Positions 9,486 through 21,802 of a stretch of 64,000 bases of DNA are shown piece by piece; within the stretch, counting starts at the first letter, position 1; each line of letters opens with the position of its first letter. The notes beneath the pieces were generated by a model. It ran no database searches. It worked only from the letters and a program-made list of their open reading frames with translations, and had not been told where the DNA came from. Source of the stretch: CAVRZY01 sp963725415 (GTDB lineage Bacteria; Acidobacteriota; Terriglobia; Bryobacterales; Bryobacteraceae). The position numbers were made by a program, and so were the translations under genes. The DNA is taken from contig CAVRZY010000200.1 of assembly GCA_963725415.1 (NCBI GenBank), positions 1-64,000 on the forward strand, written 5' to 3'.

Positions 9486-10511
9486 TCAAGCTTGCTGCAG
9501 AAGTTCGATCATCGTGGCCACACGGTCAAGGTAGGTGTGGCCGTCGTACAGGATCCGCCGATAAGCGGCGGCCGCCATCGCACGCCGCTCCTCGGGACGG
9601 GGCAAATAGTAACGCACCATCTCGATCATCTCCCCGGGAGATTCGAAACATGCGACCTCTTTCCCCTCATCAAGGAGCTCACGCACCGCTGGCGTGCGCT
9701 CGCACAACTGAAAGGCCCCGCAAGCGGGTATCTCGAAATTGCGCACGTTCGTCATGTCGCGCTGCTCGGGAGTGAAAAAGTTCAGAGCGATGCTCGCGCC
9801 GTTCAGCGCGCGCGACATGTCGAGGCCTGCGACAGCACGCCCCCCGACCAGAATGCTGGCGTTCGCTTTGAACCCGCGTCTGGCGTGCCTCCAGGAGTGC
9901 CCCCAGACTCTCACTTTGAAGTCCTTAAGAGCAGACAGCAACTCCTCCCGTTTCCGGCTCCACGTGCCGACAAACACCGCGTCCCCGCCCCACAGGGCTT
10001 GGTCCGGCCCGGAGAGCGTCACCGGATAGTGAACCTCAGGGTCGAAGCAGAACGGCAACCGCTCAACGCGCTGGGCGCCGCGCTCAACATACTCGGGGAT
10101 CAGGTGCCCCCGCGGAGTGAAAACCACTGCGTACTGGCGGAACGCATCCGCAGTGTGCGAGTTCACGTACGTTGGATTAAACGGCTCGTCGAACGTCCAA
10201 CACGCAACCCAAGTGCTGCGGTGGCCGGCCACAGCCAACGTCTCGGCCCAGACATGCCGCCATGTGCAAATCAGTAAAAGGTCGTATCTTCGCTCCGTGA
10301 GCGTCTGACGAAGCTTCTTGTTGATCCTCCACGCAACCTCAAAAGACAGCGTCTTGTCGAGCGCATGGGCCCAGCGGCTCCCGATACGGGTGTAGTATAG
10401 ATGCCGGGTGAAGTCGAACAGGCACACCTCGTGTCCCAGCTTGCGAAAAGCCGCCGCGACCGAAGCCGGCATTCCCTCTCGCCACGGCTGGCCGTAGACG
10501 AGGACTCTCAT
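9486..10511 (-). CDS. CgeB-like glycosyltransferase
   Basis: A 341-residue protein of the CgeB/Glyco_trans_1_2 type (GT-B fold): N-terminal MRVLVYGQPWREGMPASVAA, central VACWTFDEPFN and VVFTPRGHL, and a C-terminal half with DAVFVGTWSRKREELLSAL, ALNFFTPEQRDMTNVRNFEIPACGAF and a terminal helix. The motif R-x-F-E-x-P-A-C-G is the family hallmark for nucleotide-sugar binding. The frame is open to 10688, but ATG 10511 is where homology begins. It is followed after 4 bp by the GT2 gene. It presumably transfers a sugar within the repeat unit. Confidence 0.8.
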   Translation of the reverse strand: MRVLVYGQPWREGMPASVAAAFRKLGHEVCLFDFTRHLYYTRIGSRWAHALDKTLSFEVAWRINKKLRQTLTERRYDLLLICTWRHVWAETLAVAGHRSTWVACWTFDEPFNPTYVNSHTADAFRQYAVVFTPRGHLIPEYVERGAQRVERLPFCFDPEVHYPVTLSGPDQALWGGDAVFVGTWSRKREELLSALKDFKVRVWGHSWRHARRGFKANASILVGGRAVAGLDMSRALNGASIALNFFTPEQRDMTNVRNFEIPACGAFQLCERTPAVRELLDEGKEVACFESPGEMIEMVRYYLPRPEERRAMAAAAYRRILYDGHTYLDRVATMIELLQQA

Positions 10512-10548
10512 CGCGTCCGTCCGCGCTGCATGATGGTATCCGGATGGT

Positions 10549-11385
10549 TCACAGCGAGATCCACCGGTCAGGAATGAGATCTCGAATGAAACGCTTCTTG
10601 CTGCTCCAGCGTGCGCTCGGCGCCACCACCTGCTGACCCTCCGAAGCGGACAGCCACGCCGCCCACCAGCTGAAGGTACTGTTTGCAATGATGTGGTGCT
10701 TACAGAGCCGCATTAGCTCAAACTCGGCCCATGAAGCGTCGGCGTCCTGGCTCGCCACCAGAGTCCACGGATGCCGCAGGCGAATGTTGTCGGCGACCCA
10801 CTGCGGGTCGTCGCCAAACACGAAGAAGTGCGGTTGCTTCACGCGACGAACGACCAAAGCGATTGCGCTTTCGTAGTAGCTTGTCGGACACAATTGAGGA
10901 TAGTCCCTCCGCCGAAAATGCACGGCCACGGAGTTGGATCGGGTAATCGCGGCCGCCACCTCGGAGTCGCGGCCAAGCAGGCTGCGAGCGCTCTCGAATT
11001 CCTGTCGTATGGTCGGTTCAACCCGGGCAAAGTACCGTTCACTCTGCCAGTACCCGTCCAGGTAGATGTCGCGCCCAAGGCACCACTTCAACAGCGTCGG
11101 ACAGTAGTTGCACCCGAAGAAGTCACGGCAGACTCCCTCCATCTGGCGAAGGATGACACTCCTTAGCTTATGGCGGGACAGCACCCTGCCGAGTTCGTCG
11201 GGAGTGATACAAGATGCCGACACTCTGAAGTTATTCAACTGGTAGCTGCGACGGTACGAGTCCTTCTGGAAGCCGGTCACGTTGTCGATCTTGAGATCGG
11301 TCTTGGCGGTGACGGCCAAGGCTTTGGCAGTGGCGTACTGAAACATCTGGTTGCCCAAGCCGCCTTTCAGTCGCACGACGACCAT
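10549..11385 (-). CDS. Alpha-1,2-fucosyltransferase, GT11 family
   Basis: A 278-residue GT11 enzyme, transferring L-fucose from GDP-fucose to a galactose-type acceptor. The start MVVVRLKGGLGNQMFQYA is diagnostic of the family (GGLGNQxFQY). The GDP-fucose-binding motif reads AVHFRRRDY; the usual form is HxRRGDY, so the conserved Gly is Arg here (AGG for GGG), a possible activity-lowering change. The C-terminal motif IANSTFSWWAAWL is intact. The gene fits the GDP-mannose dehydratase and GDP-fucose synthase genes encoded in the same operon. The frame is open to 11631, but ATG 11385 matches the family N-terminus. It begins 10 bp after the polymerase gene. Confidence 0.9.
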   Translation of the reverse strand: MVVVRLKGGLGNQMFQYATAKALAVTAKTDLKIDNVTGFQKDSYRRSYQLNNFRVSASCITPDELGRVLSRHKLRSVILRQMEGVCRDFFGCNYCPTLLKWCLGRDIYLDGYWQSERYFARVEPTIRQEFESARSLLGRDSEVAAAITRSNSVAVHFRRRDYPQLCPTSYYESAIALVVRRVKQPHFFVFGDDPQWVADNIRLRHPWTLVASQDADASWAEFELMRLCKHHIIANSTFSWWAAWLSASEGQQVVAPSARWSSKKRFIRDLIPDRWISL

Positions 11386-11395
11386 AGCCGGGAAG

Positions 11396-12874
11396 TCAGA
11401 ATCGATGCTTGGTCGGAACGGCAGACAAAGATGGAACATGTGGCGAAGAGAGAGAAAGCAGGTTACCGGTGGAACGAAGGCCTGAAATGGTGGTGACGAT
11501 CCAACGGAGACAGAACAGGGGCACTCCGTAGAGCCAGAAAGCTCTGATGAGCGCATAGGTCGGCGCAAACGCTGTATAGAGACCGTCCAGCAGAAACGCC
11601 CCCGCAAACACCAATGCGAAGAGGGCGCCAAAGGACAGCGGCTGAGCGGAGCAGCACCGCAGAATCAGGCGCCAAATGGCGCCCGTGGCGAGGGCTGTGA
11701 GGAGCAGCCACGGCCAGCCGCCTTCCCAATATGCGTGAGCAGAGGCCAAAAACGGACCCATAACATAGTATTGCGAGCCGTGGCTGTAAGCCATAACGCG
11801 GTACATTGCGCCGCCATAGGGTGTCTCGTCGGCGCTGCCACTCGGCGGCTTTCCTTCCCAGAATACCCGGGGAATCGGAAAACAGATCGATGACAGAACT
11901 GCACGATAGCTGGCACCTTCCCCGTGATCATAGAACTGGAAGAGGGCGACAGAGTTTCTGGGCCCCATGGCCCTGTTCATCAGAGCCTCGACTACCGGCC
12001 TCGGGGCTAAGGCTACGGTAGACGACAAATGATCCAGAAGAAGGGGCAGCACGCTCTTCTGAGATAATCCCCCGCCCCCCAAGCGGGCGTTGAGCGCAAA
12101 CCGGTATCGCTCGTCGCCCAAGGCCGCAAATAGCGGCAAGACTGCGAGTATGCAGATGCCGACCGCGACGAGCGCTTTCTTCCTTCCAAAAAGACCGGCC
12201 AGACTGAGGCCCGCCAGCAGCACCCAAGTTATCCTGCCCCGCACACCGCTGAGCAGCCCGAACAGAACGATCGAGGCAAGCAACACTGCTGCCGCCACCC
12301 GCAATGGCAGCCAGACTCGGCGAACCAGCAGCAACACCCATGCAGCAAAGAGTGACGGGAGGTAGAAACTACTCATACACCAGTTTCGTAGCATTTCAAG
12401 CGTGGTCGAATACGATCGGACCTCGGCGTGAGCGATGGACTGGGCGATCGAGGCGATGGGCGTAGTCAGAACGTCAACAGAGGTCCAGAGGCCGATCATC
12501 ACCATCACCGCCAACGTGGCGGTATCGGGCCGGCCGAGCGGCCGAGACTGTCGGAGGGCTTGGTGTTTGCGATTTGCACCATACAGCAGGCCAATCATGA
12601 AGAGCCCCGCATACAGCGTCTCTCCGATCATCACCACAGCAAGGGCGCCTGGGGTGACGTTGTTGAGCATCTGCTTTTCCAGGCGAAAGTTGGTGATGAC
12701 CGAGTACCAGACCGGGAAAATGACCAAGACGCACTCGTGGGCCAAGGTGAGACTGAGAACCAGCGCCGCCAGTCTGTCCCTTCTGTTGAGCGCCACTCTC
12801 AGACCGCAGCCGAGCACCAGCAGAATGACACTGGTGCACAGCACAAGGCTGATCTGGGTAATTGACTCTTCCAT
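11396..12874 (-). CDS. O-antigen polymerase-like multi-pass membrane protein (Wzy-like)
   Basis: A ~492-residue integral membrane protein with about ten to twelve hydrophobic segments and a large periplasmic loop in the C-terminal half (about 11700-11990), the layout of Wzy/WaaL-like polymerases. Sequence similarity in this class is low, so the call rests on topology and on position between the flippase and the glycosyltransferases. It would join lipid-linked repeat units in the periplasm. The frame is open to 12988; ATG 12874 (MEESITQ) follows the flippase stop by 4 bp and is preferred. An O-acyltransferase or unrelated permease is possible but less likely. Confidence 0.7.
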   Translation of the reverse strand: MEESITQISLVLCTSVILLVLGCGLRVALNRRDRLAALVLSLTLAHECVLVIFPVWYSVITNFRLEKQMLNNVTPGALAVVMIGETLYAGLFMIGLLYGANRKHQALRQSRPLGRPDTATLAVMVMIGLWTSVDVLTTPIASIAQSIAHAEVRSYSTTLEMLRNWCMSSFYLPSLFAAWVLLLVRRVWLPLRVAAAVLLASIVLFGLLSGVRGRITWVLLAGLSLAGLFGRKKALVAVGICILAVLPLFAALGDERYRFALNARLGGGGLSQKSVLPLLLDHLSSTVALAPRPVVEALMNRAMGPRNSVALFQFYDHGEGASYRAVLSSICFPIPRVFWEGKPPSGSADETPYGGAMYRVMAYSHGSQYYVMGPFLASAHAYWEGGWPWLLLTALATGAIWRLILRCCSAQPLSFGALFALVFAGAFLLDGLYTAFAPTYALIRAFWLYGVPLFCLRWIVTTISGLRSTGNLLSLSSPHVPSLSAVPTKHRF

Positions 12875-12878
12875 CCAG

Positions 12879-14216
12879 CTAACCCAGAACCTGAGGCTCG
12901 CTTTGGGGTTCTGCTCCCCGGGCAACCGCTGCCGTAAGAACCAGGATCCAGCCGCAATACAGGACGCTGAAAGCCAGGTTGGCCGCAACGACCCCCGTCA
13001 CGCCGGCGATCTTGGCGCCGAGGCAATTGAGAGCCACTGCGCACACCGCTGTGACCACTTTTGGAGTGATCAGAGACCGTGTCTTGCACGCGATCAAGAG
13101 CGCGTTTGACGCCGTTTGCCCGCAAGCAAACAGGCCGGCGGCCAGCACCAGCCAGGGAATGTGGTTGGCGGCGCTGACGTATTGAGGTGCACAGAAGAGG
13201 GCGACTATCGGGCGCCGCAAGAGGTAGGCCGCCAGCACGACAAGCACCGTCGCGCCCAACGTCACAACGCACAACAGCTGGTTGACGGACAAGGCCTTGT
13301 TGACTCGTGCGCTGTCCTTCCCATCGCCCGCCTTGCGAAAGAGCAGCGGGGCCGTCAATTGAGCTGCTGCGTTCGACAGAAGCATGAGCGGTTGGTAGCC
13401 GAGCTGGTAGGAGACAACGTACACGCCTACGGCGTGAGTGTCGCCGAAGGTGTTAAGAGCCCACCGATCGGATGTGAGTTGCAGCGCTGTGAAGAGGCCC
13501 CATGTCGAGAAAGGCCATGAGTATCGCATCAGCTGCGTCCTGTACTCCGCGGCTAGGGTTCGCGAGCCGCTTGGGCGCGCTTCTCGTGAGACGATGGCGG
13601 GGCTCGGCAAATACCTGAACTGGGAGGACATGACGAGGAGAACGGCAAGGATGTAGCCCAACAGCGCCACGGCGCTGTAGGCACCAACCGCCATGATCAA
13701 ACCGACGGCGAGCACCGGCCGAAGCCATTGCGCGGCGCCTTGATGCAGCGCCACCACCGCCCTCCGACGGGCTGCGGTCTGAAGACTGTCGATGATGCCG
13801 TTGCCGCCGGTGAGCAGCGCCAGGATCAACGCTGCAATCGTCAGAAGGGCCCATGTGACATGACCGAGCGCCGCTAGTACGATGGCCGCCGGCGCTATGA
13901 GCGCAGTGGCTGCCAACGCCCCCTTGACGGTCAAATCCTTGACGACGGAAACGTAGACGGATGCCTGCCGCGCCTCGCACGCGGCGGCATAGTATCGCAT
14001 CGCCGCCTGACCCAGCGGCCCTAACACCACTTGCTGAGCGAGCGTCCCTACCGTAAGTCCGAGCGCTAGCTCGCCATAGGCGTAGGGTTCCAGCCTCGCA
14101 GTCAGCAGCCGAACGCCGACCAGTCCGCCGGTGGCCGCTAATGCCTGACCGACAATGACCCAGAAGGCTTCGCCCGCAACGACACCTGACGAAATGGGAC
14201 GATCTTGCTTGTCCAA
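12879..14216 (-). CDS. Polysaccharide flippase, Wzx/MATE-like
   Basis: A 445-residue membrane protein with about twelve to fourteen helices, of the polysaccharide biosynthesis/MVF flippase type. The N-terminus (GEAFWVIVGQALAATGG...VRLLTARLEP) and the repeated paired-helix structure are typical of Wzx. It would flip the undecaprenyl-linked repeat unit to the periplasm for the adjacent Wzy-like polymerase. It is preceded by a 96-bp gap in which I see no promoter or terminator. Confidence 0.85.
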   Translation of the reverse strand: MDKQDRPISSGVVAGEAFWVIVGQALAATGGLVGVRLLTARLEPYAYGELALGLTVGTLAQQVVLGPLGQAAMRYYAAACEARQASVYVSVVKDLTVKGALAATALIAPAAIVLAALGHVTWALLTIAALILALLTGGNGIIDSLQTAARRRAVVALHQGAAQWLRPVLAVGLIMAVGAYSAVALLGYILAVLLVMSSQFRYLPSPAIVSREARPSGSRTLAAEYRTQLMRYSWPFSTWGLFTALQLTSDRWALNTFGDTHAVGVYVVSYQLGYQPLMLLSNAAAQLTAPLLFRKAGDGKDSARVNKALSVNQLLCVVTLGATVLVVLAAYLLRRPIVALFCAPQYVSAANHIPWLVLAAGLFACGQTASNALLIACKTRSLITPKVVTAVCAVALNCLGAKIAGVTGVVAANLAFSVLYCGWILVLTAAVARGAEPQSEPQVLG

Positions 14217-14312
14217 TTCGGATTGCTCCCCGCTGGCGGTTGATTTTCGGACTAGGCTGGACCGCGCAACAGGTGGGCCGTGCGATACCCGGGGCGCGGG
14301 ATCGCGGCATCA

Positions 14313-15203
14313 TCACCGAACACCGAATAGATATCTGCTGCCGCGAAGATGGGGGATAGGGATGTCGTACCACCGAGCCACCCCAGCACGTGATCGTAGG
14401 CCCTGGAAATACTCAAGATTGTTTACACCACCGAAATGCTCCTGATAAGCAAACAGGAAGGCGTGGGAGCGAAGAAGGTGCGGCTCTAGATCCTCACGAA
14501 CAATGAGCGGCATCTCGCTAAGAGACCACGTCGCGATGGCAAGTGCACCCCCATCCGCAGTTGGCGAAAGGGAGGCCAGTTGGCCGATGTCGCAGAGTAG
14601 CTGTATTCCTGTGCGCGAACGATCGGAGGATACAACCGGCAATCCAAGAGACCGAAGGAAAAATCGCTGCAGAGCCGAGAAGCCGGGCAGATCCAGAATC
14701 GCGTAATATCCCTGAAAGCCCAGCTTGAAAAGCAGTCGGCACATGCTGCCGTAGCCTCCCCCAACCTCGGTGACATTGTGAAAGCTCGGGATTTCCAGAC
14801 GTGTGACCTCTTCAAACCGGCAAACGTGATACGTGTGGTGAATGAGGTTGGCGCTGCTTCGCGGGTACAGAGGATACAGGGGCGGGCTTCCGACAGCCGT
14901 TTCTGCAAGTGCGGGCTGCCAACGATCCTTCCAGTTTGCGGTTCGCCACAGGTGCCAGAGTTCCTTCAAAACATAGAGCTCTTGTCGGCCGGCTGACATG
15001 GTCTGCCGAATGATGTCCCAACGGAGGAACCTGCGAGGATCATCGTAAAGCACCAGATCAGACAGTTTTTTCTCATGGTGTACCCAAGAGTCGTCCACGC
15101 GGTTGGATCTAACCACGGGGGCGAGATGTCTGAATTGAGACCGCAATTCCTCGACCTCTGCTCGAAGCTGTTGTGTGTCGGGTTGCTCTGAGTGCTTTCG
15201 CAT
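14313..15203 (-). CDS. Putative sugar O-methyltransferase
   Basis: A 296-residue protein resembling putative sugar O-methyltransferases found in polysaccharide clusters. It has an N-terminal helical region with the coiled-coil-like QLRAEVEELRSQFRHL, then a SAM-binding motif FHNVTEVGGGYGSM (~142-155), YAILDLPGFSALQRFFL, and SLSEMP in the later sheet. The glycine-rich VGGGYG replaces the more usual VGCGxG. It is probably a glycan-modifying enzyme of the cluster. No Shine-Dalgarno sequence is obvious before ATG 15203. Confidence 0.7.
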   Translation of the reverse strand: MRKHSEQPDTQQLRAEVEELRSQFRHLAPVVRSNRVDDSWVHHEKKLSDLVLYDDPRRFLRWDIIRQTMSAGRQELYVLKELWHLWRTANWKDRWQPALAETAVGSPPLYPLYPRSSANLIHHTYHVCRFEEVTRLEIPSFHNVTEVGGGYGSMCRLLFKLGFQGYYAILDLPGFSALQRFFLRSLGLPVVSSDRSRTGIQLLCDIGQLASLSPTADGGALAIATWSLSEMPLIVREDLEPHLLRSHAFLFAYQEHFGGVNNLEYFQGLRSRAGVARWYDIPIPHLRGSRYLFGVR

Positions 15204-15329
15204 TGATTAGCTCGTAGCCGGGGCGAAAGTGAGGAGGCCAACCGACGGCGAACGCGACTGTGGAGTAGTCGGCCTTACGGCTTGATAAGCTCGTGTTTTC
15301 CTGGTTGCGTTGACCCAGGGCTGAGGGTT

Positions 15330-15447
15330 CCCCCAATTCCGTTCGGCCGATATTGGCGGACATAGCGGTTGGCGTTCTTTGGAAGCCTGATACCATGACT
15401 GTCAAATTTGTTGACAACATCACGCGCCCAGGTCCCCCAATTCCGTT
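15330..15447. repeat. Short direct repeat and dyad downstream of the fused gmd
   Basis: The 14-mer CCCCCAATTCCGTT occurs at 15330-15343 and again at 15434-15447. Between them is a perfect dyad TGTCAA-ATTTG-TTGACA at 15400-15416. Such CCCCAATTC blocks are common in REP-like intergenic elements. The fused Gmd-GME frame reads straight through them, which argues that this segment is really intergenic. Confidence 0.45.
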
Positions 15448-15660
15448 TGTCGGAGATAGGGAGAGGGCTGCGGCGGAAGCGGCGGGGGGCGAATTCAGGG
15501 AGGCAGGCAGGCAGGTAGGCTCCCCCCACCCCTAGGAACCTGTGGCGGAACCCCTCGAATTTCTTGGGCGGCATCGGGGCCTCGGCGAGATGGGTGTTTC
15601 TCCGGGGAGTAGGCGAAGCCGACCCGATATCCACTTTCCCTCGTATAAGATGCGTTGTGC

Positions 15661-15740
15661 CCGGGCGCCCGGAGCGGTGAAGGGTGGAGGATGGCACAAG
15701 GCAGGCGCCTTGTGCCGGCGTGGCGGGCTGGCGGCCCGCC
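15661..15740. repeat. Cluster of GC-rich palindromes (REP/BIME-like)
   Basis: Three hairpins lie within 80 bp: CCGGGCGCCCGG at 15661-15672, a 10-bp stem GGCACAAGGC with 4-nt loop at 15693-15716, and GGCGGG/CCCGCC at 15722-15740. They lie just past the end of epimerase homology and are translated only because the stop codon is absent. They could act as a terminator or be a mobile palindromic element. Confidence 0.5.
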
Positions 15741-16901
15741 CTACGGACGGCGAGGACGGCTGGGCGAGCATGGGTTGGGAGGGAAAGGGGATGGGGAGTT
15801 TCACGCAGAGGCGCAGAGGGCGCGGAGGTGGCTTTGACCTGGGCTTCGATCCAGGGGTAGGTGCGCTGGATTCCGTCCTTTAGAAAGAAGTTGGGCCGCC
15901 AGCCGATGGAGTAGATCCTGCGATTGCTGAAATTGCGGGATTGGACGCCGACGGGACCGTCAACGTGCCTGATGTTGATGTGCTTGCCGGCCACGGCGGC
16001 GACGGTGACGACCAGCTCATCGACGGTGACATATTGCGGACAGCCGATGTTGACGGGCCCCTGAAGGTCGGATTGCATGAGGCGGTAGATGCCATCGACC
16101 ATGTCGTCGATGTAGGTATAGGAGCGAACCGCGGTGCCGTCGGGCCAGACCTCGATAGCGCCGCCGATGCGGACCTGCATCCCATAACGGCGCCCATATG
16201 CCATGGCAAGCCGTTCGGAGTAGAGTTTTTCCCAGCCGTACTCGTTGTCGGGATGCGCGGGAATGGCCTCGTCCTCGGTCATCTCCGGCTCGCCTGGCTG
16301 CATGTCACGGTAGACGCAGACGGAGGAGGAGAAGAAATACCGGGGCACGCCGAGCTGGGCCGCAGCGTGCGTCATGTGGATGTTGATGAGCGCGCTGTTG
16401 TGCATGATTGGACACTCGGCAGAGTGGATGAAGCCCATGCCTCCCATGTCGGCCGCCAGCTCGGCCTCCACCATGATCCTGACCAGTTCCCGGAAGCCGG
16501 TTCGGGGACGCCACCCCAGCCGGCGCTCGGCCTTGTGGGCGTCGGCCACCAGGTGATCGACCTCGGCGGGGCGGAAGTAGCGGGGGTCGATCTCGACATG
16601 GTCGCGCCAGTCCAGGTTCACGGTCTCGAAGGCCAGCTCGACGAATTCCTCCACCGAGTGCGAAACGGCGGTGCCGATGACATAATCCTCCGGGGGGTCC
16701 TGCTGGAGCATCTGCCACATGGCCTCGACGTACTCCGGCGCGTAGCCCCAGTCCCGGCGCGCCTCCAGGTTCCCCAGGTAGAGCTTCTCTTCCAGTCCCA
16801 ACTTGATGCGCGCCGCCGCCCGCGCCACCTTCCGGGTCACAAAGGTCTCCCCGCGCCGGGGCGACTCGTGATTGAACAGAATTCCGGAGCAGGCAAACAG
16901 T

Positions 16902-19542
<2,641 letters not shown>

Positions 19543-19575
19543 GGCTTCCCTGATCCCCTGGAGCTGAAGTCTCTT

Positions 19576-21784
19576 CTATTCCTGGTTAGGCTTGTAATAC
19601 TTGTAGTACTTGCCGTAGTAGCCGTGGTAGTAGTAGGTGTCGCTGGTGTGGCTGCTCACCTCGTTGAGCACCAGGCCCACTACGTTGGCGCGCAGCCGCT
19701 GGAGTGTGTTGAGGACCGAGGCGACCGCCTTGCGGTTAGTCTCGCCGGCGAGGGTGACCACGATGACACCGTCTACGGCGGTGGCCATCTGCAAGGGGCT
19801 CGGCGAAGCCCAGCAGCGGCGGGGCGTCCAGGATCACCAGGTCGTACTGCGCCGAGGCGGCGTCGAGGATCTCCGGCAGCCCCCGTCCGATCAGGTCGGC
19901 GGCCCGCCGGGAAGGGGGGCCGGCCGGCAAGATGTCCAGTCCCGGCAGCCATTCAAGCCTGGCTAGAACCTCCTGCCAGGGCGTCTCGGAAACCAGCACC
20001 GTAGACAGCCCCAAAGTTCCGGGCACCTGGAATCGCTTGTGCACGCTGGGACGCCGCAGATCGGCATCCACCAGCAGGGTCTTTTGCTTCTGCTGCGCGT
20101 GCGCTACCGCCAGATGCGCGGCCACCGTGGACTTGCCCTCCCCAGGCACCGCGCTGGTCACCAGGATCGAGCGCAGGCGGCGGTCGAAATCCGTCAGCAG
20201 GATCGAATTGCGCAGCGTGCGGATGGCTTCGTCATAACTGGAAACCGTGCGGTCCGGGGAATCCGAAAACAGCACCAGCTCGCCGCGGCCGTCGCCATTC
20301 GAGGAAACTGTAGGCAGCCGGCCCCGCCAGGGTTTGACCACCGGCAGATTCCCAACCACCTCGGTCTTCAGCGTGCGAGCCACTTGCTCGGGATCCCGGA
20401 TGGTGTTGTCCAACACGTCGCTCATCACCGCCGCGCCCACCCCCAACAGGCTGGAGAACAGAAACGCCAGCAGCAGGTTCAGCCTGAGGTCCGGGAAGAC
20501 TGGCTTGATGGCCGGCCGCGCGGTGTCGGCTATGCGGATCGCGCTGTTCTGGAAACCCGCGTTGATGCCGGCTTCTTTGATCTTCCGCACCAGTTCCTCG
20601 TACAGCTTCTTGTCGGCCTCGGCTTCCCGTTTGAGCGCCTGGTATTCAAACGAGCGGGCGTTCAAGCGGTCGAATTCCGTCTTGGTTTCCGAGACGGCCT
20701 TCTTCAGCATCAATTCCCGGTTGATGGCCTCGCGGTATTCGATCTCGACCCGTTGCGCGATGTTCTGCCGGGTCCTCTGGAGCAGGGCCTGCACCTCGGA
20801 GAGCTGGGCGGCCGCTTTGCGATACTCCGGGTGGTTGGCCCCGTAGTAAATGGCCACGTCGGCAAACCGGGCCTGCGCTTCGTCCACCCGCTCGGCGATC
20901 TTGCGCAGGGACTCGCCCTGGCTGGAGACCTGCGCGGCCTCGATGGTGCCGCTCTTCACCGACTGATGAGCCACCTCCTTGCGGACGCGGTCGGCTTGCG
21001 CGTTGGTATATTCGGTGTTCAACTGCAACAGCCGCGCGGAAAGGATGCTGGTCTTCTCCTCGGGATTGATGACGTTCAGCTCGCGTTCGAACTGGGCCAG
21101 CGCCGCGCTGGATCGCTCCATCTTGGCCTTCAGCTCCTCAAGCTGCTTCTCCATGAAGGCCGAGAGGCTAGCCGAGGACCGGTAGCGGATGTTGTAGGTG
21201 TGCTCGAGATAGGACTGAGCGATGGCATTGGCCACGTCGGAAGCCAGCCGCGGATCCGGCGAGCGGTAGCTGATCAGCAGCAGGTAGGTGTTGGGGGGAC
21301 GGCTCACTTTGAGGTTCCTCAGCAATACCGGGGCGTCTTCGGCGTCCGCCGGCTTGACCGTCTCGGGAACCTCCGCCCCCTCCGCTTCCAGCAGCTTGAA
21401 ACGCTGCGCCACCGGCCGCAGCACGGAATCCGATTGGATCAGCTTGATCTGGGTGGCCAGAAACTGGTCGGCGTCGTTGGTGCTGGATTGCATAGCCTCC
21501 TGGCCCAGAATGCCGGTCGGCATCCGGCGGTCGATGTCCACGGTGGCGGTGGCCTCGTAGATGGGCGTGATGCGAGAGGAAACAATCAACGTGGCCAGCA
21601 CGCTAACGAACACGAAAGACAGAATCTTCCAGCGGTGCCGCCTCAGTATCCAGAGATACTGCGACAGAGGAATGGAGGGCTCCTCCGGGGCCTGCTCGGC
21701 CGGCGGGTAAGAGATCCGGTACGGCTCGGCCAGGGTCGGAAGATTGGTTGGCGGAGAGGTTCGAACGAGTTTGTCTTCAGCCAT
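19576..21784 (-). CDS. Wzc/GumC-like polysaccharide co-polymerase and BY-kinase, frameshifted near the 3' end
   Basis: An inner-membrane chain-length determinant fused to a bacterial tyrosine kinase. The N-terminal Wzz domain has a first membrane helix (ILSFVFVSVLATLIVSS), a long coiled-coil periplasmic region, and a second helix (LNLLLAFLFSSLLGVGAAV). The kinase has Walker A SAVPGEGKST (544-553), Walker A' LLVDADLRRPSVH and Walker B LVILDAPPLLG. A shift in GGGG at 19795-19798 ends the main frame; the correct continuation MATAVDGVIVVTLAG and the tyrosine-cluster tail ([13 protein letters not shown]) lie in the next frame to 19576. The tail is the autophosphorylation site that controls polymer export with Wza. 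Correcting one base restores ~735 residues. Confidence 0.9.
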
Positions 21785-21802
21785 GATGGCTCCCCGGAAC
21801 TT

